Assembly: GCA_028287505.1 (NCBI GenBank)
Contig: JAQBPN010000028.1
Coordinates: 53,685 to 117,684 of the forward strand
Direction of reading: 5' to 3'
Origin: Fibrobacterota bacterium
GTDB lineage: Bacteria; Fibrobacterota; Fibrobacteria; UBA11236
Length of the DNA stretch: 64,000 bases
Part shown: piece after piece, positions 51,324 to 60,443 of the stretch
Layout of the letters: each line of letters opens with the position of its first letter
Position numbering within the stretch: position 1 is the stretch's first letter
Position numbers and translations under genes: made by a program
The notes under the pieces: model-generated
Seen by the model: only the letters and a program-made list of their open reading frames with translations
Databases searched by the model: none
Told to the model about the DNA's origin: nothing

Positions 51324-54300
51324 GTGAAAAGACATTTCGGGTTCGGCGGACTGATGCAAGCCGCATTTATCGTTCTGATCAGCGCATTTTCTTCCCGGGC
51401 CTTGCCGCCGGATTTCAGCCTGACCAACATCATGCCATCGGTCGTCCGGGGCACTTCCATCCTCCAGACTTCGGACAGCCGGCTTTTCGTCACCGAATTG
51501 GGAGGCGCCCTCAAGACCTGCAAGAACGGGTCCTTCTACACCATCCATCAATTTCCCACGAGCAATGCCCGATCCGAACAGGGCCTTTTCGGCCTGGCCG
51601 CGGATCCCAACTACGCCAGCAACGGGTATATGTACGTGCATTACTTCGTGTACGTGAACGGAGCGGATCAGGACTACCACGTCATCATGCGCTTCACCGT
51701 GTCGCCCGCTTTGGGAGGGAACCCCCAGTTCGTGGCCGGCAGCGAGCGCCTGGTGTACCGGCTTCCCAATCTTCCGGCCGGGGACTCGCGCCATAACGGC
51801 GGACAGATCGTTTTCGGCAATGACGGCTACCTATACATGCCCAAGGGGGAAGGGGAGCATCAGGAGCAGGCGGAGAACCTCGCCAACGTATTCGGAAAGC
51901 TCATCCGCATCGACGCCAACGCCACCACGGCTTCGAACGACGACGTCAACGGCCATTACGGCATCCCGCCCGGCAACCCCGGATTCGCCAAGCCGGAAAT
52001 ATTCGCCTATGGGTTCCGGAATCCATGGTCCATGACCAAGGATCCTTCCACCGGAGACATGTACATCGGAGACGTGGGCGGCAGCGAGGAAATCAACCGC
52101 ATCGTGCCTTCGCAGGCCGTCGGCAAGCGCTTCGGCTGGGGCCCGGGCGGGAATTCGGGGATGTACAATTGCGGCGATCCCGCCTTCGTCTGTCCCATGC
52201 ATACCTATAACGGCGGCGCCATCACCGGAGTGGCGGTCAAGCGGAACATCGGAAGCCCCTGGCCCGCCCAGTTCCAGAACGCGGTTTTCTTTTCCGATCA
52301 CAATGGAAGCTGGATCAAGTACACGCCCATCGGCCAGTCCAACCCCCAGCTCTTCAATGACGACGATGCGCAACCTTTGGGACTGACTTTCGGATCCGTG
52401 GACGGCAACATGTACTATTGCAAATACAACGGCGAGGGAGGCCTCTGGCAGGTCCGGTACGACGGCACGGTGGAACAGACTCCCGTCTTCACGTCCCATC
52501 CCCAGAACGCCACGGTCAATTCCGGGCGGCAGGCCATCCTTTCCGCCACGGCCACGGGCGGCAACCTCGTCTACCAATGGCAATCCGCGCCGAGCGGATC
52601 CGTGAACTTCGCCAACCTGGCCAACAATGCCGTCTTCAGCGGCGTGAACACCGCCTCGCTCACCATCAACGCCACCGAAAGCCAGACGGGCCGCTATCGC
52701 GTCCAGGTCAGCAACGGCGCCGGTTCCGCCGCCAGCAACTTCGCCGACCTGACCGTGCTGCCTCCCAACGGATCTCCCGTCATCAGTTTCATCTCTCCCG
52801 CCCAAGGCGCCTTCTTCACCGTGCCCGAGACGATCAACTTTTCCGCCACCGCCTCGGATCCGGAACAGGGCAGTCTGCCCGCCAGCGCTTTCCATTGGGA
52901 GCTGGAGCTGGGTCATCGGACTTCGGCCACGGTTTTCCACACCCATCCCGTCACCGTATTCGACGGGGTTACATCTGGAAGCTTCGCGAGCACGGTCGCC
53001 GGGGAGCCCAGCTCCCAGGTCTGGCTGTTCCTCATCCTGACCGTCACCGACAATGCCGGCAATACCGACAAGGATACCCTGACCCTGAATCCCAACAAAA
53101 CCACCCTGCGCGCGGAAAGCGATCCCCCGGGCCTGGACATGGTGCTGATGGATCTGGTCAAGACCAATGTCGACGTGACGGCCGTGATCGGGAACAGCGG
53201 CAAGATCAACGCCAATACCCCGCAAACGATCAACGGAGTCCGGTACGATTTCAGCAACTGGTCCTTTTCCGGCGATGTGCCCCCGGAGCTCAACACCACC
53301 GCCACCTTCCAGAATTTCACCGTGCGCGGGAATCCCGCGACATTCGTGGCGCATTACACCGCCGCTCCCACCAACACGCTCCAAGCGGAAAACGCGACCT
53401 TCGCGGGACCGGTTTTCGGCAACGGGTATGCGGGCTTCCATGGAACCGGGTTCCTCGATTACCAGAACGCCACGGGGGATTACATCGAGTGGAAGGCGCC
53501 GGCTTCCACCGCGGGCTCCTACACCCTGTCCTTCCGCTATGCCCATGCCGGCGGCAATCGTCCCCTCAAGCTCACCGTCAACGGCGCGGACGTGGCGGCG
53601 TCGTTGGCCTTCCCCGCTACGGGCGCCTTCACCACTTGGAGCACGGTGTCTTCGACGCAGAACCTGGTCGCGGGAAACAATACCATCCGCCTCACCGCCA
53701 TCGGCAGCAGCGGCGGCAATTTCGATGAGCTGACCTATTCCCTGAACGGGGGGCCCGTCACGCCGCCTCCTGGAGGCGGCGGAACCCCGTATGCCATCCG
53801 CGCCGTGAACGGGCAATACGCGAGCCTGCAGCCGGACAACCGGATCATACCCAATGCGGCCGCGGTTACCGGCAACAATCCCTTGTTTTCCATCGGCGAC
53901 AACGGAGACGGGACGGTTTCCCTGAAAGCCTCCGGCAACGGCATGTATTGCCGCGTCACCGCTCCGGATGCGGACGTCACGTGCGATGCGGCCGGCGCAA
54001 CCGCATCCGAAGCCAAATGGACCCGCATCGACAATGGGGACGGAGCGGCCTCCCTCAAGAACATGGGCACCCTGAACTACCTGGTCGCGGAAGGCGGGGG
54101 AGCCCAAGCCCTCAAGGCCAATCGCGCCGGGATTTCGGATTGGGAAAAGTTCACCTTGACGGCGCAAACCCCGCCGACCGCCACCCAATACGGCATCACC
54201 ATGACGGTGGCGGATGGGAGCGGGACCCTGACCCCGGCCGCCGGCACCACCACCATGGTCAACCAGGGAGCCAATCTTTCCATCACCGCCACGCCCGCCG

Positions 54301-55814
54301 CCGGCTTCGTGTTCGCCCATTGGCACACCTCCGTAGGCACCAACCTGGCGAGCACCACGAGCGCCTCCACGCAAGTACTGTCGGTAAGCCAGAACGGGAC
54401 CGTCGAGGCCCATTTCGATCCGGCCACGCCTCCTCCGACGGGCGGAACCGCCTACGCCCTACGGGCCGTGAATGCCCAATACGCCAGTCTGCAGGCGGAC
54501 AACCGGATCATCCCCAATGCCGCCGCGGTCGCCGGGAACAACCCGGTATTCGAAATCGGCAGTAACGGCGACGCTACGGTATATCTCAAAGCGCTCGGAA
54601 ACGGCATGTTCTGCCGATCCATCGCCTTGGATGCGGACGTGACCTGCGACGCCCCGTCCGTGTCCGCCGATGAATCCAGGTGGACGCGCATAGACAACGC
54701 CGACGGCACCGCCTCTTTCAAGAACATGGGGACCCTGGGACATCTGGTATCGGAAGGCGGAGGCTCCCAGCCCCTCAAGGCGAACCGGGCGAACATCTCG
54801 GATTGGGAAAAGTTCACCCTGGCGGCGCAATCGCCTCCCCCGACGGGAACGCAATACGGAATAACCATGAACGTGGCCGCCGGGACCGGGACATTGACTC
54901 CCGCGGCCGGAACCACCGTCCAGGTCAACCAGGGAAGCAACCTTTCCATCACCGCCGCTCCGGGCGCGGGCTACGTTTTCGGCCATTGGACCGCTTCCGC
55001 CGGCCTGACCTTGGCCAGTGCCACCAGCGCGTCCACCCAGGTAACTTCGGTAGGCCAGAATGGGACGGTCGCGGCCTATTTCGACGCGGCGCCGCCCCAG
55101 ACTTCCGTGGTCCTGCCCGCGGAAAACGCCGTCTGGTCCGGCCCCGCGTTGGTGGCCAACCATGCCGGCTATCACGGCTCCGGTTTTCTGGATTACACCA
55201 ATGCAAGCAACGACTATATCGAGTGGACCGCGCAGGTGGCCAATGCCGGCACCTATAACCTGGCATTCCGCTACGCCCAGCAGGCCGGCAACCGCCCCTT
55301 GAAGCTCACGGTGAACGGAATGGTGGTGGCCGCGTCCCTGCCTTTTCCCACCACGGGTTCCTGGGACGTCTGGACCACGCAGAACGCCTCGGCCGGCCTG
55401 ACGGCGGGCGGAAACACCATCAGGCTCACCGCCATCGGATCCAGCGGCGGTAACATCGATGAACTCACCGTGTCCATCGGCGGCGCGGCCAAACAGGCGG
55501 CGACGTCCCTGGCGGCGGCGCAAGCCGCCCGGTACCTGGGCGTTCCCAATACCGTGCATTCGCTTTCGTCGACCCGGTTCCTGCCCATCGGCCTGGACGG
55601 TAACGTGGATGATAACGCCGGGCTGGACCTGCAACTGGTGTCCCTGGAGGGGAAAGTCCTGTCCAGCCTGCGGGCCCCGCTTTCGGGCTTGCTGGAATAT
55701 TCCTGGGATTTGGGAGAGGTGGCCGGACTCAAGCCGGGCCTCTACTATTATCGCATGGGGATATCCGGGCTCGCCCCCAAGCGGAAAAGCGGCAAGTTGA
55801 TTCTGCTGCCTTGA
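51324..55814 (+). CDS. modular secreted PQQ-dehydrogenase-like protein with duplicated CBM6 and fascin-like modules
   Basis: 1496 residues. A signal peptide precedes a glucose/sorbosone-dehydrogenase-like propeller (about 25-380; TELGGALKTCKNG, PAGDSRHNGGQIVFGNDGYL, DVGGSEEIN). Ig-like (387-481) and PKD-like (485-590) segments follow. Next come CBM6-like copy 1 (686-808), fascin-like copy 1 (821-950), a Big/InlB-type repeat (956-1035), fascin-like copy 2 (1043-1169), a second repeat (1178-1255), CBM6-like copy 2 (1261-1389), and a sorting-type tail ending GLYYYRMGISG. Start GTG 51324 has AGGA close upstream. Probably a cell-surface or secreted sugar oxidoreductase or binding protein. Copies are closely alike, indicating internal duplication. 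Confidence 0.83.
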   Translation: MKRHFGFGGLMQAAFIVLISAFSSRALPPDFSLTNIMPSVVRGTSILQTSDSRLFVTELGGALKTCKNGSFYTIHQFPTSNARSEQGLFGLAADPNYASNGYMYVHYFVYVNGADQDYHVIMRFTVSPALGGNPQFVAGSERLVYRLPNLPAGDSRHNGGQIVFGNDGYLYMPKGEGEHQEQAENLANVFGKLIRIDANATTASNDDVNGHYGIPPGNPGFAKPEIFAYGFRNPWSMTKDPSTGDMYIGDVGGSEEINRIVPSQAVGKRFGWGPGGNSGMYNCGDPAFVCPMHTYNGGAITGVAVKRNIGSPWPAQFQNAVFFSDHNGSWIKYTPIGQSNPQLFNDDDAQPLGLTFGSVDGNMYYCKYNGEGGLWQVRYDGTVEQTPVFTSHPQNATVNSGRQAILSATATGGNLVYQWQSAPSGSVNFANLANNAVFSGVNTASLTINATESQTGRYRVQVSNGAGSAASNFADLTVLPPNGSPVISFISPAQGAFFTVPETINFSATASDPEQGSLPASAFHWELELGHRTSATVFHTHPVTVFDGVTSGSFASTVAGEPSSQVWLFLILTVTDNAGNTDKDTLTLNPNKTTLRAESDPPGLDMVLMDLVKTNVDVTAVIGNSGKINANTPQTINGVRYDFSNWSFSGDVPPELNTTATFQNFTVRGNPATFVAHYTAAPTNTLQAENATFAGPVFGNGYAGFHGTGFLDYQNATGDYIEWKAPASTAGSYTLSFRYAHAGGNRPLKLTVNGADVAASLAFPATGAFTTWSTVSSTQNLVAGNNTIRLTAIGSSGGNFDELTYSLNGGPVTPPPGGGGTPYAIRAVNGQYASLQPDNRIIPNAAAVTGNNPLFSIGDNGDGTVSLKASGNGMYCRVTAPDADVTCDAAGATASEAKWTRIDNGDGAASLKNMGTLNYLVAEGGGAQALKANRAGISDWEKFTLTAQTPPTATQYGITMTVADGSGTLTPAAGTTTMVNQGANLSITATPAAGFVFAHWHTSVGTNLASTTSASTQVLSVSQNGTVEAHFDPATPPPTGGTAYALRAVNAQYASLQADNRIIPNAAAVAGNNPVFEIGSNGDATVYLKALGNGMFCRSIALDADVTCDAPSVSADESRWTRIDNADGTASFKNMGTLGHLVSEGGGSQPLKANRANISDWEKFTLAAQSPPPTGTQYGITMNVAAGTGTLTPAAGTTVQVNQGSNLSITAAPGAGYVFGHWTASAGLTLASATSASTQVTSVGQNGTVAAYFDAAPPQTSVVLPAENAVWSGPALVANHAGYHGSGFLDYTNASNDYIEWTAQVANAGTYNLAFRYAQQAGNRPLKLTVNGMVVAASLPFPTTGSWDVWTTQNASAGLTAGGNTIRLTAIGSSGGNIDELTVSIGGAAKQAATSLAAAQAARYLGVPNTVHSLSSTRFLPIGLDGNVDDNAGLDLQLVSLEGKVLSSLRAPLSGLLEYSWDLGEVAGLKPGLYYYRMGISGLAPKRKSGKLILLP
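53379..53745 (+). repeat. CBM6-like module, first copy
   Basis: Encodes GFHGTGFLDYQN, GNRPLKLTVNG and NTIRLTAIGSSGGN. The same motifs recur in the second copy at 55104-55490. Ordinary tandem-module duplication, separated here by the fascin-like block. Confidence 0.75.
53786..54430 (+). repeat. fascin-like plus bacterial-repeat unit, first copy
   Basis: Encodes AVNGQYASLQPDNRIIPN, then YGITMTVADGSGTLTPAAG. The next unit (54451-55089) repeats the same order with strong sequence conservation, so the pair arose by duplication of a ~650-base unit. Confidence 0.8.
54451..55089 (+). repeat. fascin-like plus bacterial-repeat unit, second copy
   Basis: Second copy of the unit above: AVNAQYASLQADNRIIPN, then GTGTLTPAAGTTVQVNQG. 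Fascin-like domains are beta-trefoils that bind glycans or actin. Confidence 0.8.
55104..55490 (+). repeat. CBM6-like module, second copy
   Basis: Encodes GYHGSGFLDYTNASNDYIEW and NRPLKLTVNGMVVAA; matches the first copy at 53379-53745. Confidence 0.75.
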
Positions 55815-56023
55815 TGCGCCGGCGCGCCCTTAGGGGCGCGCTTCTCCGGGCCCATTGCCCATTCTTCGTCTGCCGCCTTTGTCCCACTGCTTCCGAACAC
55901 GGATTCCGTTCCGGTCGCCCCATATACGGGGCGGACCGGATATCGCATTTGTGATAAATAGTTATGTTTAATTTTTTGAACCGCGCATTCAAGAAATGAA
56001 AAGGGACGCAAAAAGGGAAATCC

Positions 56024-56833
56024 GTGAAGTCGGGAATAAGGTTCAAAGCGTTCCGCGTTCTCCTCATCGTCGCGGGGGTGCAGATGGGGATAGGGTGCGC
56101 CTTGCAGAACCGGCTTATTTTCCCTGGCGAGAAGCTCGGGAAGGACCATGTTTTCACTCCTTTCATGCGAGGCGAGGAAGTGGGAATCACGGCCAAGGAT
56201 GGCGTCAAACTCAGCGCCATCAGATACGCCAACTTCAAGAGCCGGCAAATCATCCTTTACTTCCATGGCAACGGCGGATCCTTGGACTCTTGGCGATATG
56301 AATATGCGGACCTGACGTATTTGCACCGGGACATGATCTTCATCGACTACCGCGGCTACGGGAAAAGCGAAGGGACCGTATCCGAAGAAGGTTTGTACGC
56401 GGATGCCCAAGCCGCCTACGAGTACGCGCGAAGCCTCGGATATGCGGACGTCGATATTTTCATCTATGGCCGCTCGATCGGGAGCGGCATCGCCGTGGAC
56501 GTGGCGCAAAACAAAAACCTGGCCGGCTTGATCCTGGAGTCCCCCTATTCCAGCCTGCGGGAAATGATCTACAAGGAATACTGGTTCATGCTCCCCTATT
56601 TCTACCTGTCCTATTCGTTGAACAACTGCGGCAAAATGAAAAACATCAGGACCAAGGTTTTGATGCTGCATGGGACGGAAGACCATGTGGTTCCGTTCAA
56701 GTACGGCAAGAAGCTTTCCGGATGTTTCGACGGCTCTCAGGTTTTCCAGGCCATAAAAGGCGGAGGCCACAACGATCTGAGCCGGTTCGAGGAGAAGAAG
56801 GCGGCACTCGCCTCGTTTTTCGGGAAAGAATGA
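56024..56833 (+). CDS. alpha/beta hydrolase (BEM46/ABHD13-like) envelope protein
   Basis: 269 residues with an N-terminal hydrophobic segment (VLLIVAGVQMGIGC, lipobox-like Cys). The hydrolase fold has the FHGNGG oxyanion motif, the nucleophile elbow GRSIGSG, the acid in HGTEDHVVP and the catalytic His in GGGHNDL. BEM46-type hydrolases are envelope esterases or lipases with unknown substrates. GTG 56024 has GGAAA upstream. It lies 13 bases before the membrane protein gene and is probably co-transcribed. Periplasmic side expected. Confidence 0.88.
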   Translation: MKSGIRFKAFRVLLIVAGVQMGIGCALQNRLIFPGEKLGKDHVFTPFMRGEEVGITAKDGVKLSAIRYANFKSRQIILYFHGNGGSLDSWRYEYADLTYLHRDMIFIDYRGYGKSEGTVSEEGLYADAQAAYEYARSLGYADVDIFIYGRSIGSGIAVDVAQNKNLAGLILESPYSSLREMIYKEYWFMLPYFYLSYSLNNCGKMKNIRTKVLMLHGTEDHVVPFKYGKKLSGCFDGSQVFQAIKGGGHNDLSRFEEKKAALASFFGKE

Positions 56834-56846
56834 AAAGGAGGCCGGT

Positions 56847-57437
56847 TTGGCCATTGTAAATCCGGAGCAGAGCAGGGTATCCATCGAAGAATTCGCGGAC
56901 AGGGTCGTCGTTTCCATTCCGGTCAAAAGGAATTGGTTTCTGCTCCTCTTCCTGGGCTTCTGGCTGTGTGGTTGGGCGATGGGCGAGTTCGGGGCTATCG
57001 CCAGCATCGTCGGGGGCGCGGGATGGTTTCTTTCCAAAACCAAGCCGATCGAACACGCCATGATTCCCGGCGGCCTGTTCCTCCTGTTCTGGTTGGGCGG
57101 TTGGACCGTGGGGGGCGTTTTTGCGATTGGGTCCTGGTTGTATCAGCTCAAGGGAAAGGAAATCATCGTCCGCGATGATCGTTTTATCTCGCACAAGCGG
57201 GACTTCGTGATTTTCAAGAGGTCCAAGGAATACCTGAACGGGCACGTCAAAAGCCTCCGCGTTTCGACGGGTTCGGGCAATATATTCAATGCCAGCCCCG
57301 AGAGGATGTTCGAGTTCTGGGGAATGGGCGGCGGCTCGATCGCATTCGATTACGGATCGAAAACCATTCGGATGGGTTCCGGGTTGCAGGATGCCGAAGT
57401 GAACCCCATCCTCGAAGCGCTCTCCAAGTTCGCATAG
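56847..57437 (+). CDS. membrane protein of unknown function
   Basis: 196 residues with about three hydrophobic segments (NWFLLLFLGFWLCGWAMGEF, GAIASIVGGAGWFL, GGLFLLFWLGGWTVGGVF), then a soluble C-terminal domain (YLNGHVKSLRVSTGSGNIF), PH/YokE-like in pattern. It starts with TTG 56847: AAGGAGG is at the ideal distance and no ATG fits. Gene follows the hydrolase by 13 bases. Converges with the envelope operon; function unknown. Confidence 0.6.
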   Translation: MAIVNPEQSRVSIEEFADRVVVSIPVKRNWFLLLFLGFWLCGWAMGEFGAIASIVGGAGWFLSKTKPIEHAMIPGGLFLLFWLGGWTVGGVFAIGSWLYQLKGKEIIVRDDRFISHKRDFVIFKRSKEYLNGHVKSLRVSTGSGNIFNASPERMFEFWGMGGGSIAFDYGSKTIRMGSGLQDAEVNPILEALSKFA

Positions 57438-57465
57438 GGATGACGCATCCGGACGACCGGTCGCA

Positions 57466-58830
57466 TCATTCCTTTTTCAGGAGGACGCCCTCCATTCCCC
57501 GAGCGAAATCCCGGATCGCCCGCGCGTCCGCCCGATCCCTGTCGGCGTGCCCGGCTTTTCCGCGCACCTCCACCGGTCTCGCCAGCCCCGGAACCGTGAC
57601 GTCCGCGCGCAGGGAAGAGAAGTACATGCCGTCCAGGGAATCCCGGGTGAACTCCCTGAGACGCACCTCCAGCGAGGGTTGGGCGGCAGTGCCGGGGACG
57701 ATACGGTAACACGGACTGTTAAGGGACTCGAGGGCGCTCTTGAGTTGCGCCAAAAGCGGCGCCGGTCCGGGACCCGGAAGCAAATCCGCGCGCAGGTCCA
57801 GCGTGAGATCGACCCGGCTCCAGGCCGCTTCAACGCTTTGATGGAATACCCGCCGGTCGGGCCCCGTCCAGGTCACCTCCCAGGTACCTTGTTTCAGGCC
57901 GCAATCCAGAAAGGGCCGGGCCAGATCCAGCCGGCCCGCCGCATCCGTCTCAACCAGACAGGTGGCCGCTTCCCCGGACCGATCATCCGCCAGGGTAAGC
58001 GACAGCGGCCCCTTCCAGGGGGCCCGGGAGTCGCCGTCCACCAGCAGAACCGACGCCGAACCCGCGCTTCCCGCGCCGCTCGCGCCTCCCGAGGCAATTG
58101 CGCCCCTCGGTTCATGACCACGGGTTTGCGCCATGGAGAATGTCCAAGTCGAGGGAGTGATGGCCAGGACCGCGCCGCGCACGACGGAGCGGATTCTTTC
58201 CGAAGCGGCGGCAAGGCGGTCCGCGCCCGCGGGGAAGCCGTCGCCGATCAGGAGCCGGCCCGGGGACGAAGTCTCAAACTCTTTTCGCATGCGGGCAAAG
58301 CGGTCCGCGGCGTCCTGGATCCGGCGGTCCGACAGATCGGCGTCCAGGGCGGCGGTTTCCCGTACCAGCCAGCCGGCGATGCGGGATTCCTTTTCCGCCA
58401 GGGAATTGCGGAAGACTTCCTTGTCCAAGGTATAGAAAGCCCAGAATCCGGTCGCGGTTTCGTAGACATCCTCCAGGCGGTATCCGGCCAGGTCGTTGCG
58501 GCTCATGGTGGCGATGCGCTGGGAGTAGGTCTCCGAGGGGGCGCCCCCGTTTTCCGTCCGGGTGGCGGCCTCCTCGGCCTGGACCCGGACGGAGATTTCC
58601 CGGCTGATTTGGGCCAAGGCGGCGGCCTGGGCCAGATCCCGGTAGTCGCCGGGATGGAGGCGTTTGTCCGCGCGGCCGATGCCGACGTAACGGTCCGGAT
58701 CATAAGGGAAGCGTTCCACCCAGGCGGGCGCGGCCGTCCCGGCGCGGGGGGCCAGGGGTAACAGCAGCGCTACCAACGCCGATGCCATCCATCGGCGCCG
58801 GCGTTCCCGCGTGCCGCTCCCCGGGTCCAC
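57466..58830 (-). CDS. LPP20-like exported protein
   Basis: 454 residues. A signal peptide (MASALVALLLPLAPRAGTAA) precedes an LPP20-type alpha/beta domain (VERFPYDPDRYVGIGRAD, AQAAALAQISREISVRVQ). A further ~270 residues with beta-rich repeats follow. LPP20 proteins occur next to CsgG/LpoB-like proteins in envelope assembly operons. GTG 58830 follows the upstream stop directly and has AGGGG before it; ATG 58788 is another possibility. Last gene of a four-gene minus-strand operon. Confidence 0.65.
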   Translation of the reverse strand: MDPGSGTRERRRRWMASALVALLLPLAPRAGTAAPAWVERFPYDPDRYVGIGRADKRLHPGDYRDLAQAAALAQISREISVRVQAEEAATRTENGGAPSETYSQRIATMSRNDLAGYRLEDVYETATGFWAFYTLDKEVFRNSLAEKESRIAGWLVRETAALDADLSDRRIQDAADRFARMRKEFETSSPGRLLIGDGFPAGADRLAAASERIRSVVRGAVLAITPSTWTFSMAQTRGHEPRGAIASGGASGAGSAGSASVLLVDGDSRAPWKGPLSLTLADDRSGEAATCLVETDAAGRLDLARPFLDCGLKQGTWEVTWTGPDRRVFHQSVEAAWSRVDLTLDLRADLLPGPGPAPLLAQLKSALESLNSPCYRIVPGTAAQPSLEVRLREFTRDSLDGMYFSSLRADVTVPGLARPVEVRGKAGHADRDRADARAIRDFARGMEGVLLKKE

Positions 58831-59421
58831 TCAGGACCCCTGGGCGGTTTGCGGGGCGGCTTCCTTCTTCTTCCACTCGCGGAATGCGTCGACTTCCTCG
58901 TTCAGCTCCTTATAGGCCCGGGAGGCCCGGAAGCGATCGCGGGTGGCCTTGTCGGCTTCCAGCTCGCCGGCCAGGGCTTTCATGTAGAGGTCGCTGTCCA
59001 GGATCATCAAGCCATAGACCCGATAGACGCCTTCTCCGTTCTGTTCGAAACGCGTTTCCTGGAGGGTGGTGCCGCGCAGCGTCTGGTCGGAGATGTTCTT
59101 GACCGCTTCGCTGAAATGATCGGAGAATTCCCGTCCCACCTCTTCCTGGAATTTCTTCTGCAGCGAGGAGGTCTTGGACTCCAGCGAGCGGGACAGCTTG
59201 GCGCGGGCCTCCAGCTCCGCTTTGTCGATGCCGGCCTGCAGGTTCCTGGATTCGCCTATGGCCACCTCGGCGGCCACGCCCTTCTCGTTCAGCTTCCGCT
59301 TTTTGCCTTGCAGTTCTCCGAAGAGATCGTTCTTGGCCGGCTCGAATTTCGGCTTGTGCGAACAGTTGAGCAGAGCCAAGGCCGCCAATACGGCGGCGGT
59401 TATCGTTTTCAGGCCGTTCAT
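58831..59421 (-). CDS. LPP20-family lipoprotein
   Basis: 197 residues. Lipobox LALLNC anchors it to the membrane. An LPP20-like domain follows (AAEVAIGESRNLQAGIDKAE, LEARAKLSRSLESK), with a long helical C-terminus (ADKATRDRFRASRAYKELNE). ATG 59421 has GGAG about six bases upstream; the extra codons to 59433 do not change the signal. Operon partner of the CsgG-like protein upstream, with only a base between genes. Exact role unknown. Confidence 0.75.
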   Translation of the reverse strand: MNGLKTITAAVLAALALLNCSHKPKFEPAKNDLFGELQGKKRKLNEKGVAAEVAIGESRNLQAGIDKAELEARAKLSRSLESKTSSLQKKFQEEVGREFSDHFSEAVKNISDQTLRGTTLQETRFEQNGEGVYRVYGLMILDSDLYMKALAGELEADKATRDRFRASRAYKELNEEVDAFREWKKKEAAPQTAQGS

Positions 59422-59422
59422 G

Positions 59423-60412
59423 TCATTCTCCATCGTTGTGGTTGTGGTAGTTCAGGGTGAAATCCTTGAATGAAAACCATCCCTCGTGCGCATGCATTTT
59501 GTATTGGATGGCGGGACGGTCGTCCTTGCGGGCGTAGAAGCTGTAAGGTTCGGGCTGGTTTCCCAGCTCCCGGACCCAGCGGCCCTGCCTGTCCACGGAA
59601 CCGTGGACCAGGCTGAGTACGTGGTTGCCGGCGGCGATGTTCCCTTTGTAAAGGATGAAGTAACGGTTCAGATCGTCGACCACGCCGCTGACGCCCAGCA
59701 GATTGTTGTCCAGATAGATGCGCACGCGTTGATGGGGGATGCCGGTCTCGGCCAGCAGGGAGACCATCATCTTGTACTGGATTTCCAGGGGACAACTGTC
59801 CGCGGCGGGCTTGGACGCGGAGGGCGCGACGGGCTGGGAGTAGGTCTGGCCGCTTTCCTTGCCGGGCAGGGCGCTGCTGAGCTTGACCCGGAGCTGTTTT
59901 CCGATATCGGGAATCATGTCCGGGATGTTCTGCTTGCCGCAGGTGGCGCTGGCCGCTACGTTGATCTTTCCCGTCTGCACATCGATGGCGCGCACGTCCA
60001 GGCGGTACTTGTCGCCCACGCGGTTGAAGGCGCCGAACAGGATTCCGTCCACGCCCAGCCATTTGCCCAGTTCCAGGTTCCGCTCCTGGGTGAGACCGGA
60101 GGTTTCCAGCTTGAGGGCCTTCATGGCGGTCTGCACCTTGGTGCGTTCCACCAGCTTCACGTCGCCGGTTTCCAGGAGTTCCGTGATCAGCATGTCCGGC
60201 ATGCCGTCCACGAAGGATTGGAATTCCCCGGTGTTGTTGAGGATGTCCATGACGGCCAGCAGGGTCTCCTTCTTGGCCCCGGCCGTTTCGGCCGCGGATG
60301 CGGGGGCTCCCGCGATCGAAGCGGCCGGGACCGCCGCGACCGGGGCCGCGGCGGCGCTTGCGGAAGGCGACAAGCGGCAAATCAGGATCAGGAGCAGTAT
60401 CGTCAGGCGCAT
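59423..60412 (-). CDS. CsgG/HfaB-LpoB-like exported protein
   Basis: 329 residues. A signal peptide (LTILLLILICRLSPSASA) and an Ala-rich linker are followed by a CsgG-type domain. This has LLAVMDILNNTGEFQSF, PDMLITELLETGDVKLVERT, AMKALKLETSGLT, and the beta strand GVDGILFGAFNRVGDKYRL. CsgG-family proteins form secretion pores; LpoB-type relatives regulate peptidoglycan synthases. The C-terminal half is beta-rich with several Tyr/His strands. AGGGA upstream of the ATG. No lipobox Cys at the cleavage site is obvious, unlike canonical CsgG. Confidence 0.72.
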   Translation of the reverse strand: MRLTILLLILICRLSPSASAAAAPVAAVPAASIAGAPASAAETAGAKKETLLAVMDILNNTGEFQSFVDGMPDMLITELLETGDVKLVERTKVQTAMKALKLETSGLTQERNLELGKWLGVDGILFGAFNRVGDKYRLDVRAIDVQTGKINVAASATCGKQNIPDMIPDIGKQLRVKLSSALPGKESGQTYSQPVAPSASKPAADSCPLEIQYKMMVSLLAETGIPHQRVRIYLDNNLLGVSGVVDDLNRYFILYKGNIAAGNHVLSLVHGSVDRQGRWVRELGNQPEPYSFYARKDDRPAIQYKMHAHEGWFSFKDFTLNYHNHNDGE

Positions 60413-60443
60413 GGCATTCCCTTGGCGGAGGTTCCGGGACGGT

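Noticed and set aside
51831..54413. 860-codon antisense frame over the modular PQQ-dehydrogenase-like gene
   Set aside because: Gly/Arg/Val-rich, no signal peptide or domain; explained by GC-rich codon use of the plus-strand gene.
55976..55990. TTGAA...TTCAA palindrome near the alpha/beta hydrolase start as another TetR operator
   Set aside because: The half-site spacing is one base shorter than in the two real operators and the inner C/G pair is missing.
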